The notes beneath the pieces are model-generated. The model saw nothing but the letters and a program-made list of their open reading frames with translations. It did no database searches and was not told the DNA's origin. Both the position numbers and the translations under genes were made by a program. This document shows positions 61,480 through 64,000 of a stretch of DNA of 64,000 nt, piece by piece (position 1 is the first letter of the stretch; the number at the start of each line of letters is the position of its first letter). This stretch comes from Ligustrum vulgare (lineage: Eukaryota; Streptophyta; Magnoliopsida; Lamiales; Oleaceae): positions 38,734,497 through 38,798,496 of the forward strand of contig OY743176.1 of assembly GCA_963555705.1 (NCBI GenBank), written 5' to 3'.

Positions 61480-64000
61480 TAAGATACATAGTGAGTTTAA
61501 ATAACTATTTTTCTTTTTCTTTTCTGTTCGCAACTGAAAAATACATTACTGATTAGATAATTAATTCAGTATAACCGGGTTTAATTTTTATAAGTTCTCG
61601 GATTAAGTCGATTATGTATATATTAACGTTTCCTCTAAGTGTCGAAATTCGAAATTCGTAAGAGGTTGACATGTACGGGATTCGCACATTGCATTAGCGT
61701 TCTTTGGAATTGTTTCTCTCTTAATAAATTCTAGTCTTTGCATAACTTTTTGCATTTCAAGTTCACGGTAATCAATCATCTAAAATTTGTTAATTTTATA
61801 CTTTAACATTTTTTTTCTTTGTTTTTAAAGCAATTTAAGAATTTTCCAGGGAAATCTTGAAACGGATAAACCCTGAACTTTCTTTGTTATTTGCCATAAT
61901 TTTCTTTTATGAATGATCGTTTACTATTTTTTTTTTATACAAAAATACCACTATTGCTGTTAATTTTCTATAATGAAAAATAAACACAGTGACCAATTTA
62001 AATTTCATGTTTCGAAGTTAGGAAACCGAAAATTTCTGTTAATTCTACTAATAAAATCTTTGAGAAGTTAAGGTTCTCGATTTGTGATGGAAAATCCTTC
62101 CCCGGTAATACTCGAGGTAACCTCCGACGAAGAGGCCTGTTTTTGGAGACACTAGAAAAGATGGCTGTGACAGCGGCTGAGATGTTGAAGATAATTGTTT
62201 GTTATCGAAGTTATTGGCTGATGTGGAGGCAAATGCAGATGATTCCGACGAAATACTGGATGTGACACATGGTATTCAAAACACTGAAGAATGACACATT
62301 CCCCGTTCGAACCCGTTTTGAAAATTCCGTCGACGATGATTGTATAATTTTGGATGGGAGCACGGATAAACTGTTGGCAGTTGAAGCACATCATCTGTTA
62401 GTAGTCAAGTGCCTATTTATCATTCCATGGTTCAGAATGTTACATAACGTTTCAGAAACTACAAATTCAAAAGAAAATATTTTAAAACAAGCAGTTATAA
62501 ACTCGTGTTATGAACAATCGTGCAATTTCTTGTTATTTTTGCAGAGGCCAATATATATATAGAGAATCTTACATATATGTTAAGAAGTAGATTAGATTGA
62601 AAACGTGGCTTCGTAGTTGCAACTATAATAAAAAATAGTAATTAAAAAGGAGAATCTCTCAGAATTTTTACCAATAAGATATATTTAAGAGCATTACACA
62701 AAACTCATATCCATGATGATTCGGTAATTATTATTATGGTTGTATCAACTCATTGAATTTTAGTTTTGCATATACTTTGATGAGTGTTAGTTTGATAGCG
62801 TGGGGTCAAATGAGTGACTTCGTGATGGCAATTTTTGAAAATATTATACCGGTATTTAAATTTAACCACGGAAGTTATTTGCATAGGAGGAAAGTCGAAA
62901 TTACACAAAGTTACCAGGTTTTGTTAGACGTGTTTGATATATGACAGTAATTAAATAAAATTCAATAGTTTTAGGTGTAATCTTAAAAAATTAAGATACA
63001 TAGTGAGTTTAAATAATTATTTTTCTTTTTCTTTTCTGTTCGCAACTGAAAAATACATTACTGATTAGATAATTAATTCAGTATAACCGGGTTTAATTTT
63101 TATAAGTTCTCGGATTAAGTCGATTATGTATATATTAAATTTTCCTCTAAGCGTCGAAATTCAAAATTCGTAAGAGGTTGACATGTACGGGATTCGCACA
63201 TTGCATTAGCGTTCTTTGGAATTGTTTCTCTCTTAATAAATTCTAGTCTTTGCATAACTTTTTGCATTTCAAGTTCACGGTAATCAATCATCTAAATTTT
63301 GTTAATTTTATATTTTAACATTTTTTTCTTTGTTTTTAAAGCAATTTAAGAATTTTCCAGGGAAATCTTGAAACGGATAAACCCTGAACTTTCTTTGATA
63401 TTTGCCATAATTTTCTTTTATGAATGATCGTTTACTATTTTTTTTTTTATACAAAAATACCACTATTGCTGTTAATTTTCTATAATGAAAAATAAACACA
63501 GTGACCAATTTAAATTTCATGTTTCGAAGTTAGGAAACCGAAAATTTCTGTTAATTCTACTAATAAAATCTTTGAGAAGTTAAGGTTCTCGATTTGTGAT
63601 GGAAAATCCTTCCCCGGTAATACTCGAGGTAACCTCCGACGAAGAGGCCTGTTTTTGGAGACACTAGAAAAGATGGCTGTGACAGCGGCTGAGATGTTGA
63701 AGATAATTGTTTGTTATCGAAGTTATTGGCTGATGTGGAGGCAAATGCAGATGATTCCGACGAAATACTGGATGTGACACATGGTATTCAAAACACTGAA
63801 GAATGACACATTCCCCGTTCGAACCCGTTTTGAAAATTCCGTCGACGATGATTGTATAATTTTGGATGGGAGCACGGATAAGCTGTTGGCAGTTGAAGCA
63901 CATCATCTGTTAGTAGTCAAGAGCCTATTTATCATTCCATGGTTTAGAATGTTACATATCGTTTCAGAAACTACAAATTCAAAAGAAAATATTTTAAAAC
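61480..64000 (+). repeat. Array continuing past the window: end of unit 60575, unit 62087 and part of 63599
   Basis: Regular units 1512 bp apart. The final partial unit again has the CATATCG marker, so another block of the same kind may begin there. The array is cut by the window edge. Confidence 0.9.

Larger units (their letters stand above)
11310..64000 (+). repeat. Tandem array of a ~1.51-kb unit, about 30 copies, open to the right
   Basis: The same sequence recurs through more than 50 kb. Using the conserved ATGGAAAATCC as phase mark, units start at 15103, 16585, 18252, 19764, 21274, 22767, 24277, 25791, 27300, 28813, 30326, 31839, 39393, 40907, 42421, 43935, 45449, 46960, 48473, 49984, 51497, 53011, 54525, 56039, 57550, 59064, 60575, 62087 and 63599, with a partial unit before 15103. 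Spacing is 1509-1514 bp except where insertions or deletions are seen; after removing the Copia insertion the step at 31839 is 1514. The unit is AT-rich, with no RNA gene or intact gene. Copies diverge most at the left edge and are nearly identical to the right. A 63-codon stretch and several antisense frames recur only because the DNA is conserved. Confidence 0.97.

Overview
The window looks like AT-rich, gene-poor nuclear DNA of a flowering plant, probably a eudicot. It holds plant-type CACTA (En/Spm) transposons, Ty1/Copia elements primed by a tRNA-iMet-like PBS, LTR remnants, and a long tandem array. No intact host protein gene was found. The species cannot be named from the sequence alone.

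Left part (1 to about 11.3 kb) is a graveyard of nested mobile elements. It runs as follows: the 3' end of a CACTA element with a striking palindrome array (1-510); a 2.2-kb LTR element on the minus strand, with TACAT target duplications, that carries a piece of a dihydroxyacid dehydratase gene (761-2979); a minus-strand Copia pol remnant (3240-4330); a large decayed CACTA element with both of its transposase genes (4382 to about 9.5 kb); and an LTR-derived remnant holding a 5S rRNA-like segment (about 9.5-11.15 kb). A 0.1-kb piece of the second CACTA transposase gene is present on both sides of that remnant.

Right part (about 11.3 kb to the window end) is a tandem array of a roughly 1.51-kb unit, about 30 copies, continuing past the right edge. 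Units at the left edge are diverged and interrupted; units to the right are very similar. Three insertions can be delimited exactly, because the unit resumes after each with a short target duplication: a gag-only retroelement (12215-14746, TACGG), a 754-bp non-autonomous CACTA element (16887-17640, ACA) and a 6.0-kb Copia element (32052-38086, CACAT). The array has higher-order structure: a seven-unit block of about 10.59 kb (40298-50888) is repeated almost perfectly (50889-61479), and a two-unit block of about 3.0 kb is duplicated around 21.9-27.9 kb. The unit seems to derive from a gene fragment: left-edge copies keep two exon-like stretches separated by an intron-like gap with a TTTTCAG acceptor, while the amplified copies have lost this acceptor and the frame.

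None of the elements looks autonomous. The large CACTA has stops and frameshifts in both transposases. The Copia element has young LTRs (5 differences in 578 bp) but has lost the part of reverse transcriptase with the catalytic motif. The most interesting signal is the array itself: a gene-derived, long-period satellite with very recent higher-order amplification.
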